A DNA stretch of 64,000 nucleotides from Catonia carolina (GCA_035578175.1 JAQMRL010000016.1:2481501-2545500); one strand, 5' to 3'; counted from the first letter of the stretch, positions 33,077 through 46,200 are shown. Notes: a model not told the origin generated them from the sequence alone. Program-made: numbers and translations.

Positions 33077-34560
33077 GGTGGAAGCTTTTACTTATTTCCC
33101 GTGATTGCTGTAATTATTCGTTCTATATAATTTAATTCTTTTGTAGTATCTATTTTATAATTTTAACCGGTGCAAATAAAAGTTTTTAAAACATATCAAC
33201 ACCGTATAGTTGCGCTATGTAGCGACAGTTTTTTAATTTACAAAATGGACTCTTCGTTAAAGGAGGGAAAGAAGACGTGATCGTTTGTTAGTAATGGGTG
33301 TTAATAAACCTGAAGAAAATAATTATTACTAATAAATAGTAATAAGTTAGAGAAAATTGGATAGTGGATTCAAGAATCTGCAGTCGACCAAACTAACTGA
33401 TTGGTAAATTATGTGTTTGTTTTATTCACTAGACGACGTGTTTTGAAATCTTTTCAGGTTATGTGTGAGAATTAAAAATTAGTATAAACATCGTTAAATG
33501 CAAAGTTTATTAGAGAATGTGTATTCGCTTATACAATTAAGAATACTGGGCACTGCAGATTTAATTAGAGACGGTTTATTGTTCAGTTTTGAAAATTATT
33601 CGGTCAGTGTTTACAAGATCCAAACTAGTTTCTTTTTTCCTTGGGTCATGCCCTGTAACGTGGTCCAGAAATGCTGAATATAGTTACTTTATTGTTTTAA
33701 AAATTTGTGATCGTTTAATGAACGATTCTGCATATTATATTGACTTATGCTTTAACCGATTTTTTTTCGACAAGGTCAGACGGTTTTTACAACTTTGGAG
33801 CTTCAAGGAAACATGATAGTACACGAGGTTCTATTAATCTTAATTAATATTTAATCGTTACAGCCAAAACCAACTTATTTATTTGTACCGAAGATTAAGT
33901 TGTAAGGTGTAAAACATAACCTCAAACTTCGGAATCGAAATGTTTCTTTAAAGTCGGTTTTTTAAAAAAGTTCAGAGGTATAAAATAGCCATTGTTTAAC
34001 AAGCAAATTCTTGCCTTCCCAAATAATATTTTGAAAGATGCCCGTGACTTAATTGAGCAATTTGTTGAAAGTAAATATGTCATAGTTTGTAAAGAAAGGA
34101 AGCCAGAATAAATTTGATGTAATAAACTTATGTCCAAGTGGTTCATGTAAAGAAATCTATTAGGCATTTTCTGTAGCATTGTCTTGTGCTGTTGCTGATT
34201 ACAGGTGAAAATGATTGGCTAGAAGTAACCATTGATATGAAAATATGTCCACATTGGTACATGCATGTATGGTGAATGTACATTGTATTTCAGTTGGACC
34301 TAATGTTATTGTTTTCTTGTGCGCAGGCAGCCTTGAAGTACACCACAACACAAATTACTTGAGATACCATCCTGTGCTGGGACTGAATCTTAAATATCAT
34401 TGGAAAAGGAAGTCTCATTGACGATTCAGTATCCAAGAAAACTAATTAATTAAGTGAATTTTCATTAAAGGTATGTTATTTTTATTTCATTAAAATTGAA
34501 ATTTTGTGAAATTCATTGTAGTTATTTCAGTTTTGATTTTTTCTTGTAAAGAGGAAAATT
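33077..34560 (+). repeat. block X, copy 3
   Basis: Close to copy 1, including the sequence downstream to about 35760, so copies 1 and 3 belong to one large duplication. Upstream of ZNF-C. Confidence 0.75.
34327..34470 (+). other. putative spliced 5'-UTR exon (X3)
   Basis: Acceptor TTTTCTTGTGCGCAG, donor AAAG|GTATGT; 144 bp, no ATG, same length as X1. Confidence 0.4.
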
Positions 34561-34689
34561 TAAAAAGGAATTGATGCATACAGAATTAATAGTATTTGTG
34601 ACTGTCCATGGGAAAAGGGACCCAATTCAAAAGTAAGGTTATGAGTGATTCTTACAGACAATTAAACGCTAAAACAGTTATATTTAAGA

Positions 34690-35161
34690 TTGCGGCTTAA
34701 ATATGCATTTTAGAGCAAAATTGTATGTAATACAAATTGTAGAGAATTTAAAAAACTGCAACTTTTATTTTAATGCTTAGTTTAGCAGTAATTAGCGTTT
34801 TTCTGTTTTTTCTCACAAAAATATGTGAAAAAATCGATTTTGTTAAGATTACAGCCATAGCATGCATTTTACGACAAAAGTGTATATTATAATCTAATTT
34901 ATAAGAAAATTAAAAGCTCTACAACTTTTATTTAGAGCATTTATCTCTACAGAACCTAGTTTGGCATGAAAGAGTGCTTTTCCGTTTTTTTTTAACCGAA
35001 CTAAGGTTGATTTTCATTTTGTGTCTCTCACTCATGATTAAAATTAGGTTTGTTTATTGAGGTTAGTTCTTTGTTTATTTTAAATGTTTTATTACTAATG
35101 TTAGGTTTATTGTTAATTTTTTGCATTTGCAAGAGACAGTTGTGTGTGTGTTTTACACCAG
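34690..35161 (+). mobile_element. HINE-like repeat, 5'-truncated
   Basis: Paralogue of 12442-12945; ends TTTTACACCAG. Confidence 0.65.
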
Positions 35162-36172
35162 ATTTTTGCATTGTTATTTATAAAAAAAGTTAAAAAACAA
35201 TAATTTTTGGGGAATTTCAATGAAAGTGGCTTAATATTTGATGAGTGATGATATTGTTCAATTGGTGTTTACTCTTCTTGTCTCTGTCAGATGTCATCTC
35301 TAACTGGTGTAACATTGTGTGCTGAATCATGTGATGTCTTCAAATAACTCATATCTCAAATTGTTAACATCCTGGAGCAGATTTTTTTCAGGTCATGTCA
35401 AATGTAAAAATTCACAAACGGACAAAGAATTGAAAAATTTTATTGTTATTTAACATACAACAAGATAATACGTTACAATTTTGTTTTCTATTTTAACAAA
35501 TTGCTTTTGTATTTGAATTAATACTAAGAAAACTAATCTAAAAAAATCTGGTGTGAAACACTCACACAACTTTCTCTTGTCAATGCAAATAATTAACAAT
35601 ATAACCTAACATTAGTAATAAAACATTAGAAATAAACAAAAAACTAACCCCAATAAACGTATCCTAATTTTTATCATGAGTGACAGACAGAAAATGAAAA
35701 TCAACTTCAGTTTGGCTTAAAAATACAAATAATCACTCTTTCACACTAAACTAGTCTCTGTACAGAAAAATTCTCTCAATAAAAGTTATAGAGCTTTTAA
35801 TTTTCTATAAATTTGATTATATACACTTTAGTTGTAAAATGCATACCAAGGCTAAATCTTAAAAAAGTCGATTTTGCACACGTTTTCTTGAAAGAAAAAC
35901 AGAAAATTCCTAATTACCACTAAAGTAAGCATTATACAAAAAAATGTTTGAAATAAAAGGTGTGTAAGATTTTAAATTTTTTAAAAATTTTATTAAATGC
36001 AGTTTTGTGTTAAAATGCATATTAACCGCATATTAACTGCATATTAATAGGGCAGTACTACGAGGGAAAATACATATGTTGTGAAATGTTTAATTTTGCC
36101 GTACAGGGACTTGAATAATTTATTTCTAGAGCCAGAACAGTAAGATATTTCTTTATTGTGATGTTAAGTCCT

Positions 36173-36188
36173 GGTAAGTATACTTACC
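36173..36188. repeat. 16-bp palindrome GGTAAGTATACTTACC
   Basis: A perfect palindrome near the left end of the element. Other copies are at 37301-37316, 38668-38683 (one mismatch), 38724-38739 and 39081-39096. It contains GGTAAGT, a 5' splice donor consensus, on both strands. Confidence 0.8.
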
Positions 36189-36413
36189 GAGGAACGTTTA
36201 TTGAATAATTTAGTAATGAATTAAATCCATTATCTTCTTTTATCCATTTCGGATTTGTTGTTCTTTCCTAGTAAAAGTTGATTACTTGGTAGCAAGTCTG
36301 GTGTTTTCTGCTCTAAGTATGTACCCTAAGAATGAAATTCTATTTTCTTGTAGAACTTATAGTATTACATAACAAAATAATGTACAGAGTAACTTATTCT
36401 AACTTCATATTAA

Positions 36414-37043
36414 CCCTTTCAATCCTAAATTTTTTAACTTTACACAAACAAATATGTGTACATTATTTCAGACACTTTACTGACATTTAAGTGAAATAAA
36501 ATCACGTTTAGACCTTCAGCCTTTTTTTGATGGCGTGACAAAAATGTGTGACACTAATATGTCGCATTGGGCTTGATGGTATCAAAGTTCCCAACAATAT
36601 GAATAAATAAAAATCATGTGCAGGCTTCCTAAACAAAATTCTCTTGCTTAGATTTGTAGCAAAGCATTATTTAAGGCTTAAAAAAGGTTACAATTCAAAA
36701 ATATTGGTAAAATGGACAAAATCAGTATTTACAGCCTAAAAAATATACTTGTATGTACATTCAACATACTCGAAGAAATGCTACTTTATTTTAGTAAATG
36801 AACACGAATATTTAAGACTAAAACTAACTTTAAAAAGAAACTAATGGTCATATCCGTGGCGTAGTGGTCAGCATCTTACACTGCAAAGCGGAGGTCTCAG
36901 GTTCGATTCCTGGCTAGGGTACAGAAAATTATTACACTTTACATCTAGCGCTCTTTAATCAAAAGTAGTCGCTAACAATTAAAGTTTTTATGTCTGTTAT
37001 TTCACTCCAATGTGACTTCTATGCCTCACTGGGTAAGAAAGGG
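36414..37043. mobile_element. nested TTAA-flanked element (different subfamily)
   Basis: TTAA at 36410-36413 and 37044-37047; termini CCCTTTCAATCC and GTAAGAAAGGG. The paralogous element at 38524-39112 has continuous sequence here (ATATTAGCATAAATG), which is the empty site. It carries a SINE at 36851-36990. Confidence 0.8.
36851..36990 (+). mobile_element. tRNA-derived SINE, family 2, copy 2
   Basis: A box TGGCGTAGTGGTCAGC, B box GGTTCGATTCC (36900-36910), then GGCTAGGGTACAGAAAAT as in the other family members. It lies inside the nested TTAA element. Confidence 0.7.
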
Positions 37044-37781
37044 TTAACATGAATTCTTGCTTTCCCTTTACAAACTAGAATTTTCTAAGCACTATACAAA
37101 AGTAACATGAAAGCAAAGCAATAGCGTACGCTGTTATGAATCCTTACCACATTCGTGTAACTCACAAAGCAAATGGTCGCTGCACGCTAATATCAAAATG
37201 TGGATAGTCTACCTACCAGAGAACATCTATAACGCCATAAAATGCCAATAACGTTCAACTGCACAGCTTATTCTTGAATAAAATCGACCTTATTGCCAGT
37301 GGTAAGTATACTTACCAAAGTCCTATAAAAGGGTTAAAGCCGCAATTTAAAAAAAAAACAATTTTTTTACGTAAAAACAGCCTCACCAAGAATTTCAGCA
37401 AACATGGCGCCTACCCTAACTTGTAGAGCATTAATAATTTAGTAAACCAGGCGATTTAAAAAAAAGTAGTAGTACCAGTTTTTGAGAAAATTGCAAAAAA
37501 GTTTAAAATTACACGAATAAACTACTACTTCCGGTTGACCGATTTTGATGAAAATGTTCCTTTCGGTCCGGTAGTGGTATGTAACTTAAGTTTCAAGTTT
37601 GTACGATATTCCGTTCTTCAGATATTCTGTTCACACACACACACACACACACAGACCAATCTCTAAAAACATGTTTTTTTGTTCAGGGGTCTGAAAACGT
37701 GTAGATCCGGTGAAAACTCGATTTCAAAAAATTGACATCAAAACAATACTTTCCTTCGTATATATTCATATAGGCTAGAGA

Positions 37782-38519
37782 ATTTAATTGGTTGGGGTAT
37801 TTTAAAGGATTTGTGCGCGCTCAAAAGCGCGGAGGTACCTGTGAGAGTGTGTGTGTGCGTGCATTTTGTATGTCGGAATCACCATCATTTTGTATTTAAT
37901 TTATTAATTTTTAGAACGGCCCACAACAGACAGTGGAGTGTCAAATTATTTACACTCAATCTGTTCATTGCTGGGCTAAAATAAATAGTTCTGTTTCTTA
38001 TCACATGGTGAGCCAATTAAATGACTGAATCATTTAAGAACAGAAGAGGTAGAGGTGTAAAAGACACCAATCAGAGTTATCTCCTCTGAAAGTAATGTAT
38101 TTCATTATACAGTTGGACCCTGTGGTGAATGAAGTGAAAGTGTCATTAGCAGAGTGGAAAATAAGTGCTTTTCAGAGGGCGCGGCATGCTGATAAGTGTA
38201 CTTTTCCACTCAGTGAGGAAGGCAATTGTAAACCACCTCACTCCTCGATTTACTTAGTAAAACCTCTACACGTTCAAACCAGCCTTTCGGCTGATGACCT
38301 AAACAACAATTTTTAGAAGCAGCCACATTGTGAAGTTTTTTATTTATTTTTTTTAAAGAAAATGAAAGGAAAAAATATTTTTAACAATTTTGTTACAGCG
38401 TAGTTAGTTATGTTTAATGCGCATGTAAGATATTTGTATTTTCATTTTGTAATTGGCGAATGCGTTTTAAGTTATCAGCTAATCCCTTTATTTACTTGCT
38501 TTGTTTATTTTTGGTGCAT
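37782..38519. other. retroelement-like 3' sequence, no intact gene
   Basis: About 38090-38320 contains GGAAGGCAATTGTAAACCAC and CTTTCGGCTGATGACC, phrases common in LINE 3' regions. The short frame at 38095-38316 has no recognisable domain. Confidence 0.3.
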
Positions 38520-38523
38520 TTAA

Positions 38524-38755
38524 CCCTTTATAGGGCAGTACTACGGGGGGGGGGGAATATAGGGCTACTTGTTGTAAAATGTTAAATTTTGTTTTATAGG
38601 GACTCGAATAATGTATTTCTAGTGCCAGAACAGTAAGATTTTAATTTTTTTTTATGTTAAGCCCTGGTAAGTATACATACCAAGGAACGTTTATTGAAAT
38701 GGGAATCACAAATAATGTTTAGTGGTAAGTATACTTACCAAAACAACTTTTAGTC

Positions 38756-38787
<32 letters not shown>

Positions 38788-39112
38788 CAGAAAAATGTGT
38801 AGAAAAGCATATCTCAACTTTATATTAGCATAAATGCTTGCTTTCCCGAAAAATCTGGAATTTTCTAAGCACTGTAAAAAAGTAACAACAAAACAAGACG
38901 GTTGCGTACGCTGGTATGAATCCTTACCACATTCGTGTAACTCGTGAAGCAAATGGTCGCTGCACACTGATTTCAAAATATGTATTGCCTACTTACCAGA
39001 GAACATCTATAAAACCATAAAATGGCAATAGAGTTTAACTGCATAGCTTATTTTTAAAAAATATCGACCGTATTGCCAGTGGTAAGTATACTTACCAAAC
39101 ACCTACAAAGGG
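38524..39112. mobile_element. TTAA-flanked piggyBac-like element, complete
   Basis: 589 bp with TTAA at 38520-38523 and 39113-39116. Terminal inverted repeats CCCTTTATAGG and CCTACAAAGGG. It carries three GGTAAGTATACTTACC palindromes, a G run (about 38545) and an (AT)n tract (about 38757-38781). Non-autonomous. Confidence 0.85.
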
Positions 39113-39116
39113 TTAA

Positions 39117-39321
39117 GTAAAATAGAATTAGACATTCAAGTCAGCTGACGGCCTCAGCAAAGCTCTATCAAGTAGAATTAGAAATCTATAATAATTGGGA
39201 CAGTTTAATTTTTAATTGTATCAATTTGTAATTAACTGGTAAATTACTGTACTGTCGTAGTTATTTATAAAATTCAACTATTTGTGTTAATAAAGTTCAT
39301 ATTATTATTATTATTATTATA
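39117..39321 (+). mobile_element. LINE 3' end with (ATT)n tail
   Basis: AGCTGACGGCCTCAGC, then AATAAA and (ATT)n at 39300-39321. The tail type is the same as that of the LINE at 15610-20121. It is followed by a remnant HINE end (GGCAAGAGAACGTT). Confidence 0.5.
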
Positions 39322-39337
39322 GGCAAGAGAACGTTAA

Positions 39338-39738
39338 AAAAGATAATGATACTTATTTAGGCCTAAACTAAATTTACATTTTAAGAATTTTTTTTGATTT
39401 TTATGTTGAAGTGTGGAGGCACCAATTTTTATTTCTTCCTTGAAAGGAAATTTTCCAGTGGGGTTTTGCGTTTTTCATGTTTTGAGCCAGATTTTTGATT
39501 TTTCTTTTATATATTCAGCAGAAAAGAGATGTAACTTCACCTTGGTAAAGCTGTAGCCCGTTTTCCCTATTTGACATACTGTCTATTTTTGGGAATTTAA
39601 TCAGGTTTGGAATTCAAAATAAAATGAAATAGGTTTATATTTATACACAGAAAAGAAAAAGTAATATTTTGAACGAAAAAAAGCAAAAAAAGGTATTTTT
39701 TGACCCAATTTCGGTTTCCTTTCTCTCCTGAAATTTTT
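39338..39738. other. no gene recognised
   Basis: AT-rich spacer without repeats or ORFs that I can support. Confidence 0.35.
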
Positions 39739-40616
39739 ACTTTCTCTTGCCAATATGAATATATAGGAAGGAAAGTATTGTTTTCATGTCAATTTTTCGA
39801 AATCGAATTTTCACAGGATCTACACATTTCAGACCCCCTGAACCCAAAAAAACAGGTTTTTAGCGATTTGTCTGTGTGTGAATGGAATATCTCAAGAACG
39901 GAACATCGTATGAACTTGAGTCATGAAACTTAAGTTAGACACTACTACCGAAACCGACACAAACATTTTCATCAAAATAGGTGAAAATTTTTCACTTTTT
40001 TGCGATTTTCTCAAAAACTGGTCCTACGATTTTTTTTTTAAATCGCCTGGTTCACTAATTTTTTTATGCTCTACAAGATAGGGTAGGCGCCATGTTTGCT
40101 GAAATTCTTGGTAAGGCTGTTTTCACGTAAAAAAATTGTTTTTTTTAGATAACAGCTTTAATATGCACTTTAGTGCAAAAATTTATATAATAAATATTGT
40201 AGAAAATTTAAAATCCTAAAATTTTTCTTTCAAACAATTTCTTGTATAACGCTTAGTTTAGCGGTAGTTAGTGATTTCCTGTTTCTTTTTCACGAAAACG
40301 TGTGAAAAATCGATTTTTCAAAGATTTCAGCCTTACTATGCATTTTACGACAGAAATGTATATAATCAAATTTATCGGAAATTAAAAGATCTATAACGTT
40401 TATGTATAGCATTTTTCTTTACAGAGCCTAGTTTAGCGTGAAAGTGATTTTCCGTATTTTTAAGCCAAATTGAGGTTCATTTTCATATTGCATTTTTGAC
40501 TCATGATTAAAATAAGGTTATATTTGCGTTTATTTCTAATGTTTAATTACTAATGTTAGGTTATATTGGTCATTATTAGCGTTGGCAAGAGAAAGTTGTG
40601 TGAGTGTTTCACACCA
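39739..40616 (+). mobile_element. HINE-like repeat, complete reference copy
   Basis: 878 bp. The left subterminal repeat ACTTTCTCTTGCC (39739-39751) is exactly inverted at the right (40584-40596). The right end then adds a hairpin with arms GTGTGA (40598-40603) and TCACAC (40609-40614) and ends CACCA before a T-rich flank. A TG tract lies ~130 bp from the left end. Inverted subterminal repeats, a microsatellite and a 3' hairpin with no target duplication match HINE/DINE-1-type non-autonomous Helentrons. No ORF; assignment is by architecture only. Confidence 0.7.
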
Positions 40617-41151
40617 CATTTTTAAATTGTTGGTTTAAGGGGTGCGGGGTTAATCTCGCTTCACATTGCCAATTTGTGTTGGACGCCTAGCCTAGCTTAC
40701 CTAAGACGTATGCATTTTCAACGACCTGTTCACCAACCTATTTCTGATTGAGAGTAGGCCTCTTATACTTGTTTATTTAACACACAATGAATGCTTTGAC
40801 GTAATTTTAAAAGGAAGTAATTATCTATTCATTTCTAATCTCACTGAATAAAAGATTGTGGTATATCGCATTTCATACAATGATTTTTTTCCACTATCTC
40901 ATAAAAAAATTGAATCCTATCGCTAGTAAATTTTGCTCCAAGTCAATTTTTATTAATATAGTCTATGTATATTCTAGGGTATAGACTAGGGTTTGTACTA
41001 CACGAAATCATTTTGAATGTAACAGTGAAATATACAAACAAAAAGATGGGCAAATTTCAATGGGAGCTCCACTACGTTTGAGTTTATCAGAAATTTAGAG
41101 TATTTTGAAGACATTATGTTACTATATCTAATACGATCCATACACATTGTC
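40617..41151. other. no gene recognised
   Basis: Spacer between a HINE-like copy and a SINE; no supported feature. Confidence 0.35.
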
Positions 41152-41292
41152 CACCTCCGTGGCCCAGTGGTTAGCACGCTCCGCTGCAAAGCTGAGGTAC
41201 CCGGTTCGATTCTTGGCCAGGGTGTGGAAAATCATTACAAGTTCAAACGCAGTGTAGTCACTAATAACCAAGATATTGATGCGATTTAAAAA
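41152..41292 (+). mobile_element. tRNA-derived SINE, family 2, copy 3
   Basis: Head CACCTCCGTGGCCCAGTGG, B box GGTTCGATTCT (41212-41222), then GGCCAGGGTGTGGAAAATC. The tail is short and A-rich. Confidence 0.7.
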
Positions 41293-41304
41293 AACTAAAA
41301 AAAT

Positions 41305-41715
41305 CTGGTGTGAAACAATCTCACTACTCTCTCTTGCCAATGTAGATGTATAACAATGCTATGTTTATTCAGGAGTAAACAATTTAAAATGAAAAACAAC
41401 CTAATTGTAATCATGAGTGAATGATGCAAAATGAAAATCAGCCCACCTGTAGAACTTAAAAATATAGAAAATCACTAATTGGCACTAAAATAGACTCTGT
41501 AGCAGAACATGCTTAAAACAAAAAAATATTGATTTTTAAATTTTCCATAAGTTTGTATTATATGTAACATTTTTGTTGTAAAGTGCATACTAATGGCGCA
41601 ATCTTGAAAAATCTCATTATTTACTGATTTTGATGAAAAATTGCAGAAAATCACTAATTGCCACTAGACTAAGCGTTGTACAGAAAAAGTTTGAAATAAA
41701 AATTTTCAAAATAGC
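41305..41715 (-). mobile_element. HINE-like repeat, minus-strand, truncated
   Basis: CTGGTGTGAAACAATCTCAC then family sequence to about 41715. Confidence 0.65.
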
Positions 41716-41724
41716 CCCATTTTT

Positions 41725-42626
41725 ACTTCCTCTTGCCCATGATATGAATATATAAGAAGGAAAGTATTGTTTTCATGTCGATTTTTCGGAATCGAGTTTT
41801 CACCGGATCTACACGTTTTCAGACCCCCTGAACCCAAAAAACATGTTTTTAGCGACTGCTGTGTGTAAGTGCGTGTGTGGGTGAACAGAATATCTCAAGA
41901 ACGGAACATCGTACGAATTTGAAACTTGAAACTTAACTTACATACCACTACCAGACTTGCCACGAACCTTTTCATCAAAATCGGTAATTCGTGTAATTTA
42001 TCACTTTTTTGCGATTTTCTCATAAACTGGTCCTACGATATTTTCAAAATTGCCTGGTTACTAAATTTTTTATGCTCTACAAGATAGGGTAGGCACCATG
42101 TTTGCTGAAATTCTTGGTGACGCTGTTTTCACATAAACAATTGTTTTTTTAAGATTACGGCTTTAATATGCTTTTTAGCGCAAAAATTAATATAACAACA
42201 AAATCCTAAACTTGTGTGTCGAACACTTTTTGTATAACGCTTGGTTTAGCGGTAATTAGCGATTTTTTGTTGTTTTTTCTCACAAAAACGTGTGAAAAAT
42301 CAATTTTTTAAAGATTTCGGGCTAAGTATGTATTTAACGACAAAAGTTTCTGTAAGAAAATTTATAGGAAATTAAAAGATCTACAACTTTTATCTAGAGC
42401 ATTTTTCATTACAAAGCCTAGTTTAGCGTGAAAGAGTGATTTTCCGTATTTTTAAGCCAAACTGAGGTCGATTTTCATTATGCGTCTTTTACTCATGATT
42501 AAAATAAGGTTATGTTTATAGAGGTTGGTTTTTTGTTTATTTCTAATGTTTTATTACTAATATTAGGTTATACTATTAAAATTATTTGCATTGGCAAGAG
42601 AAAGTCGTGTAAGTGTTTCACACCCG
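41725..42626 (+). mobile_element. HINE-like repeat, complete
   Basis: Left end ACTTCCTCTTGCCCATGATA, right end GGCAAGAGAAAGTCGTGTAA. Confidence 0.75.
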
Positions 42627-42639
42627 ATTTTTTTTTACT

Positions 42640-43240
42640 TATTTTCGTGGAAATAAAAACAACAGAAAACCACTAATTGCCACTAAACTAAGCATTGTAC
42701 AAAATACAATAATTAGCATTAAATTTGAAATGAAAGTTGTAGCTTTTTAAATGTGCTGCAATTTTGATTGTATACACTTTTGCCCTAAATGCATATTAAG
42801 GCCGCAATTTTTAAAAACATTTTTTTCTACGAGAGCCCAGCCTGGCCAAGAATTTCACCAAGTGCCTACATTTTCACATAGATCATAAAAATGTAGTTGG
42901 TAAATGATTCGATTTTTTAGAAAAATCGTAAAAGCTTTGAGAAAATCACAAAAAATGGAAAAATGACACGAATAAACTACTACTTCCGGTTGCCCAATTT
43001 TGATGAAAATGTTCATGTCGGGTCCTCTGGAAGTACCTAACTTGCGTTTCAAGTTTCAGCTTAGTACAATGTTCTTTTCTGGAAATATTTTTTTCACACA
43101 CACTAACAGCCATCGGTTAAAACATTCGTTTTGGGTTCAGCAACTCTGAAAACATATATATCCGGTGAAAACTAGTTTTCAAAAAATCAACAAGGAATCG
43201 ATACTTTCTTTCTAATATATTCATATAGGCAAGAGAAAGT
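42640..43240 (-). mobile_element. HINE-like left half (ZNF-C unit)
   Basis: Paralogue of 20216-20798; ends ATATAGGCAAGAGAAAGT. Marks the left part of the ZNF-B/ZNF-C duplication. Confidence 0.7.
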
Positions 43241-43274
43241 GAGTATTAAATCATAGGTTGCTATATAGCATGAC

Positions 43275-46200
43275 TAGCGGGTCCCGCGTGGCTTCGCCCA
43301 CGCAAACGTAAACAAAGAATCAGCGTTTAAGTATACTCTCTGTATTTCTTATGGGAGAGTATTTTTGCGAATTCTACCACTTAAAATAACAATTTTGCAA
43401 AATCATTTCTTTGCGACAGCTGAGAAAACTTAAGTTGATCTATAAATCAGGACATCTCTTTTTATATAGATAGCGCCCCGTCGTGGCTTCGCACATGCAA
43501 TTTTAAGGCTATGATTCTGTATTTTAATTTGCTTATAAATTAAGTCACAAAAACTTCATTCAGTCATTTTACATAGAGACAAATACGTCCGTAAAAAACA
43601 AAATATCGTCGAGAAAAAATATCGTTTTGACGGTTCGGTGACGGCGACAACAATACTGACGCGCCGGTTTTGGGACGGTGCTGGTGCTCAGTGTAGACAA
43701 TGTCATTATTTTTTCAAGAAAGAATATTTTTCTGTGACTGATACTTCTCGGAATGACGGAACTGAGACGTGACGTGACGGATGTGTGTGAATCGACCCTT
43801 ATGGTGAAAAAATGAAAAAAAGAAGGATTATAATACCATACTGCCTGAATTTACATAAATAACTGTTGTTTTTTAATTTAAGTTAGATTTAAGAAAATAT
43901 CTTAACCGTATCTTATGCATTTTACTGAATTGGTTGACACATTTATTTTTAAATTAGCGGGTCCCGCGTGGCTTCGCCCACGCAAACGTAAACGAAGAAT
44001 CAGCTGTTTAAGTATACTCTCTGTATTTCTTATGGGAGGGTATTTTTGCGAATTCTACCATTTAAAATAAAAATTTTGCGAAATCCTTCCTTAGCGACAG
44101 CTTAGAAAACTTAAGTTGATCTACAAATCAGGACATCTCTTTTATATAATAGATAGCTCCCCGTCACGGCTTCGCCCATGCAATTTTAAGGCTATGATTC
44201 TGTATTTTAATTTGCTAATAACTTATGTCACAAATATAATTTTTTTTTAATTACGTATAAAGAACGATTCACACGTCACCGTTCCCAAACGGAACCGGTA
44301 CGGCCACTCGAAGTCAAAAATGATGACAGTAGGCCTATTCACACATGTACGTCAGTTTTCCTTTCGTCAAACTCCATTCAGTCATTTTACATAGAGACAA
44401 ATACGTCCGTAAAAAACAAAATATCGTCGAGAAAAAATATCGTTTTGACGGTTCGGTGACGGCGACAATACTGACGCGCCGGTTTTGGGACGGTGCTGGT
44501 GCTCAGTGTAGACAATGTCATTAATTAAGAAAGAATATTTTTCTGTGACTGATACTTGACTTCTCGTAATTACGGAACTGAGACGTGACGTGGACGGATG
44601 TGTGTAAATCGACCCTTATGGTAAAAAAATAAAAAAGAGAAGGATTATAATAGCATAATGCCTGAATTTACATAAATAACTGTTGTTTTATTTTAATTTA
44701 AGTTAGATTTAAGAAAATAACTTTACCGTATACATTTTACTGAATTGGTTGAGACACATTTTTTTTTTAATTAAATTTTAATTGTTCGGTTGCAAACATC
44801 ATTTTTACAATGTCAGTCAAATTACATTATGTGACCTAAGCAATGAAATCCGTATCTTGAATAATAATTAATAATACTATAAAACTTAAAAACCATATCA
44901 GTTATTAGCCTATACTAATTACAACTCTGGAATTAATTCCGGTTAAAATGTAAATCCAGTGTTAGGTTAAACACTACGTACAGTACAACATCCGGAGTGA
45001 CAAAAGTAAACCATAGATTAAAATCGTTTATAAAGTCAATTTAACTTCTGGGAAAATAGCTATAGTTTTGTAGTGATCTGCTATTTACGTGCGATAAGAA
45101 TTGATATACTGGAAGCAACGGAATATGCCTATGGAGGGGGTAAATGTGTGTCGGAGCAAAACCAGTACATAAGCGTAGCGCTTCGCGCTGACCCGTATCA
45201 TCGTATCAGTGGGGGGGGAATTTTTGCTATTTCTGCCCTTTAAAATCAAAATTTTGAAAAATCCTTTCTTAGTGCGCGCTTACACAACATAAGAAAGCTA
45301 ACATCCAAATTTCAAGTCTGTAGCGTCAGTAGTTTCGGCTGTGCGTTGATCTATAAATGAATCACCCTAGACATGGTTGTCCTTTTATATATAATAGATA
45401 TCGGGTCCCGCGTGGCTTCGCCCACGCAAACGTAAACAAAGAATCAGCGTTTAAGAGTATACACTCTTTGTATTTCATATGGGAGGGTATTTTTGCGAAT
45501 TCTATCACTTAAAATAAAAATTTTGCAAAATCATTTCTTTGCGACAGCTGAGAAAACTTAAGTTGATCTATAAGTCAGGACATCTCTTTTTATATAGATA
45601 GCGCCCCGTCGTGGCTTCGCCCATGCAATTTTAAGGCTATGATTCTGTATTTTAATTTGCTTATAACTTAAGTCACAAAAACTTCATTCAGTCATTTTAC
45701 ATAGAGACAAATACGTCCGTAAAAAACAAAATATCGTCGAGAAAAAATATCGTTTTGACGGTTCGGTGACGGCGACAATACTGACGCGCCGGTTTTGGGA
45801 CGGTGCTGGTGCTCAGTGTAGACAATGTCATTATTTTTTCAAGAAAGAATATTTTTCTGTGACTGATACTTCTCGGAATGACGGAACTGAGACGTGACGT
45901 GACGGATGTGTGTGAATCGACCCTTATGGTGAAAAAATGAAAAAAAGAAGGATTATAATACCATACTGCCTGAATTTACATAAATAACTGTTGTTTTTTA
46001 ATTTAAGTTAGATTTAAGAAAATATCTTAACCGTATCTTATGCATTTTACTGAATTGGTTGACACATTTATTTTTAAATTAGCGGGTCCCGCGTGGCTTC
46101 GCCCACGCAAACGTAAACGAAGAATCAGCTGTTTAAGTATATTCTCTGTATTTCTTATGGGAGGGTATTTTTTCGAATTCTACCATTTAAAATAAAAATT

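Larger units (their letters stand above)
36048..37333. mobile_element. TTAA-flanked piggyBac-like element carrying a nested relative
   Basis: Bounded by TTAA (36044-36047, 37334-37337). Related end to end with 38524-39112, but its left terminus has lost CCCTTTA. A second TTAA-flanked element sits inside it at 36414-37043. Confidence 0.8.
35548..37781 (-). mobile_element. HINE-like repeat, complete, interrupted by a TTAA element
   Basis: Begins CTGGTGTGAAACACTCACAC and resumes after 37337 with AGCCGCAATTT, ending ATATAGGCTAGAG. The host sequence at the junction (GCATATTAAAGCCG in other copies) supplies the TTAA target. Confidence 0.8.
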
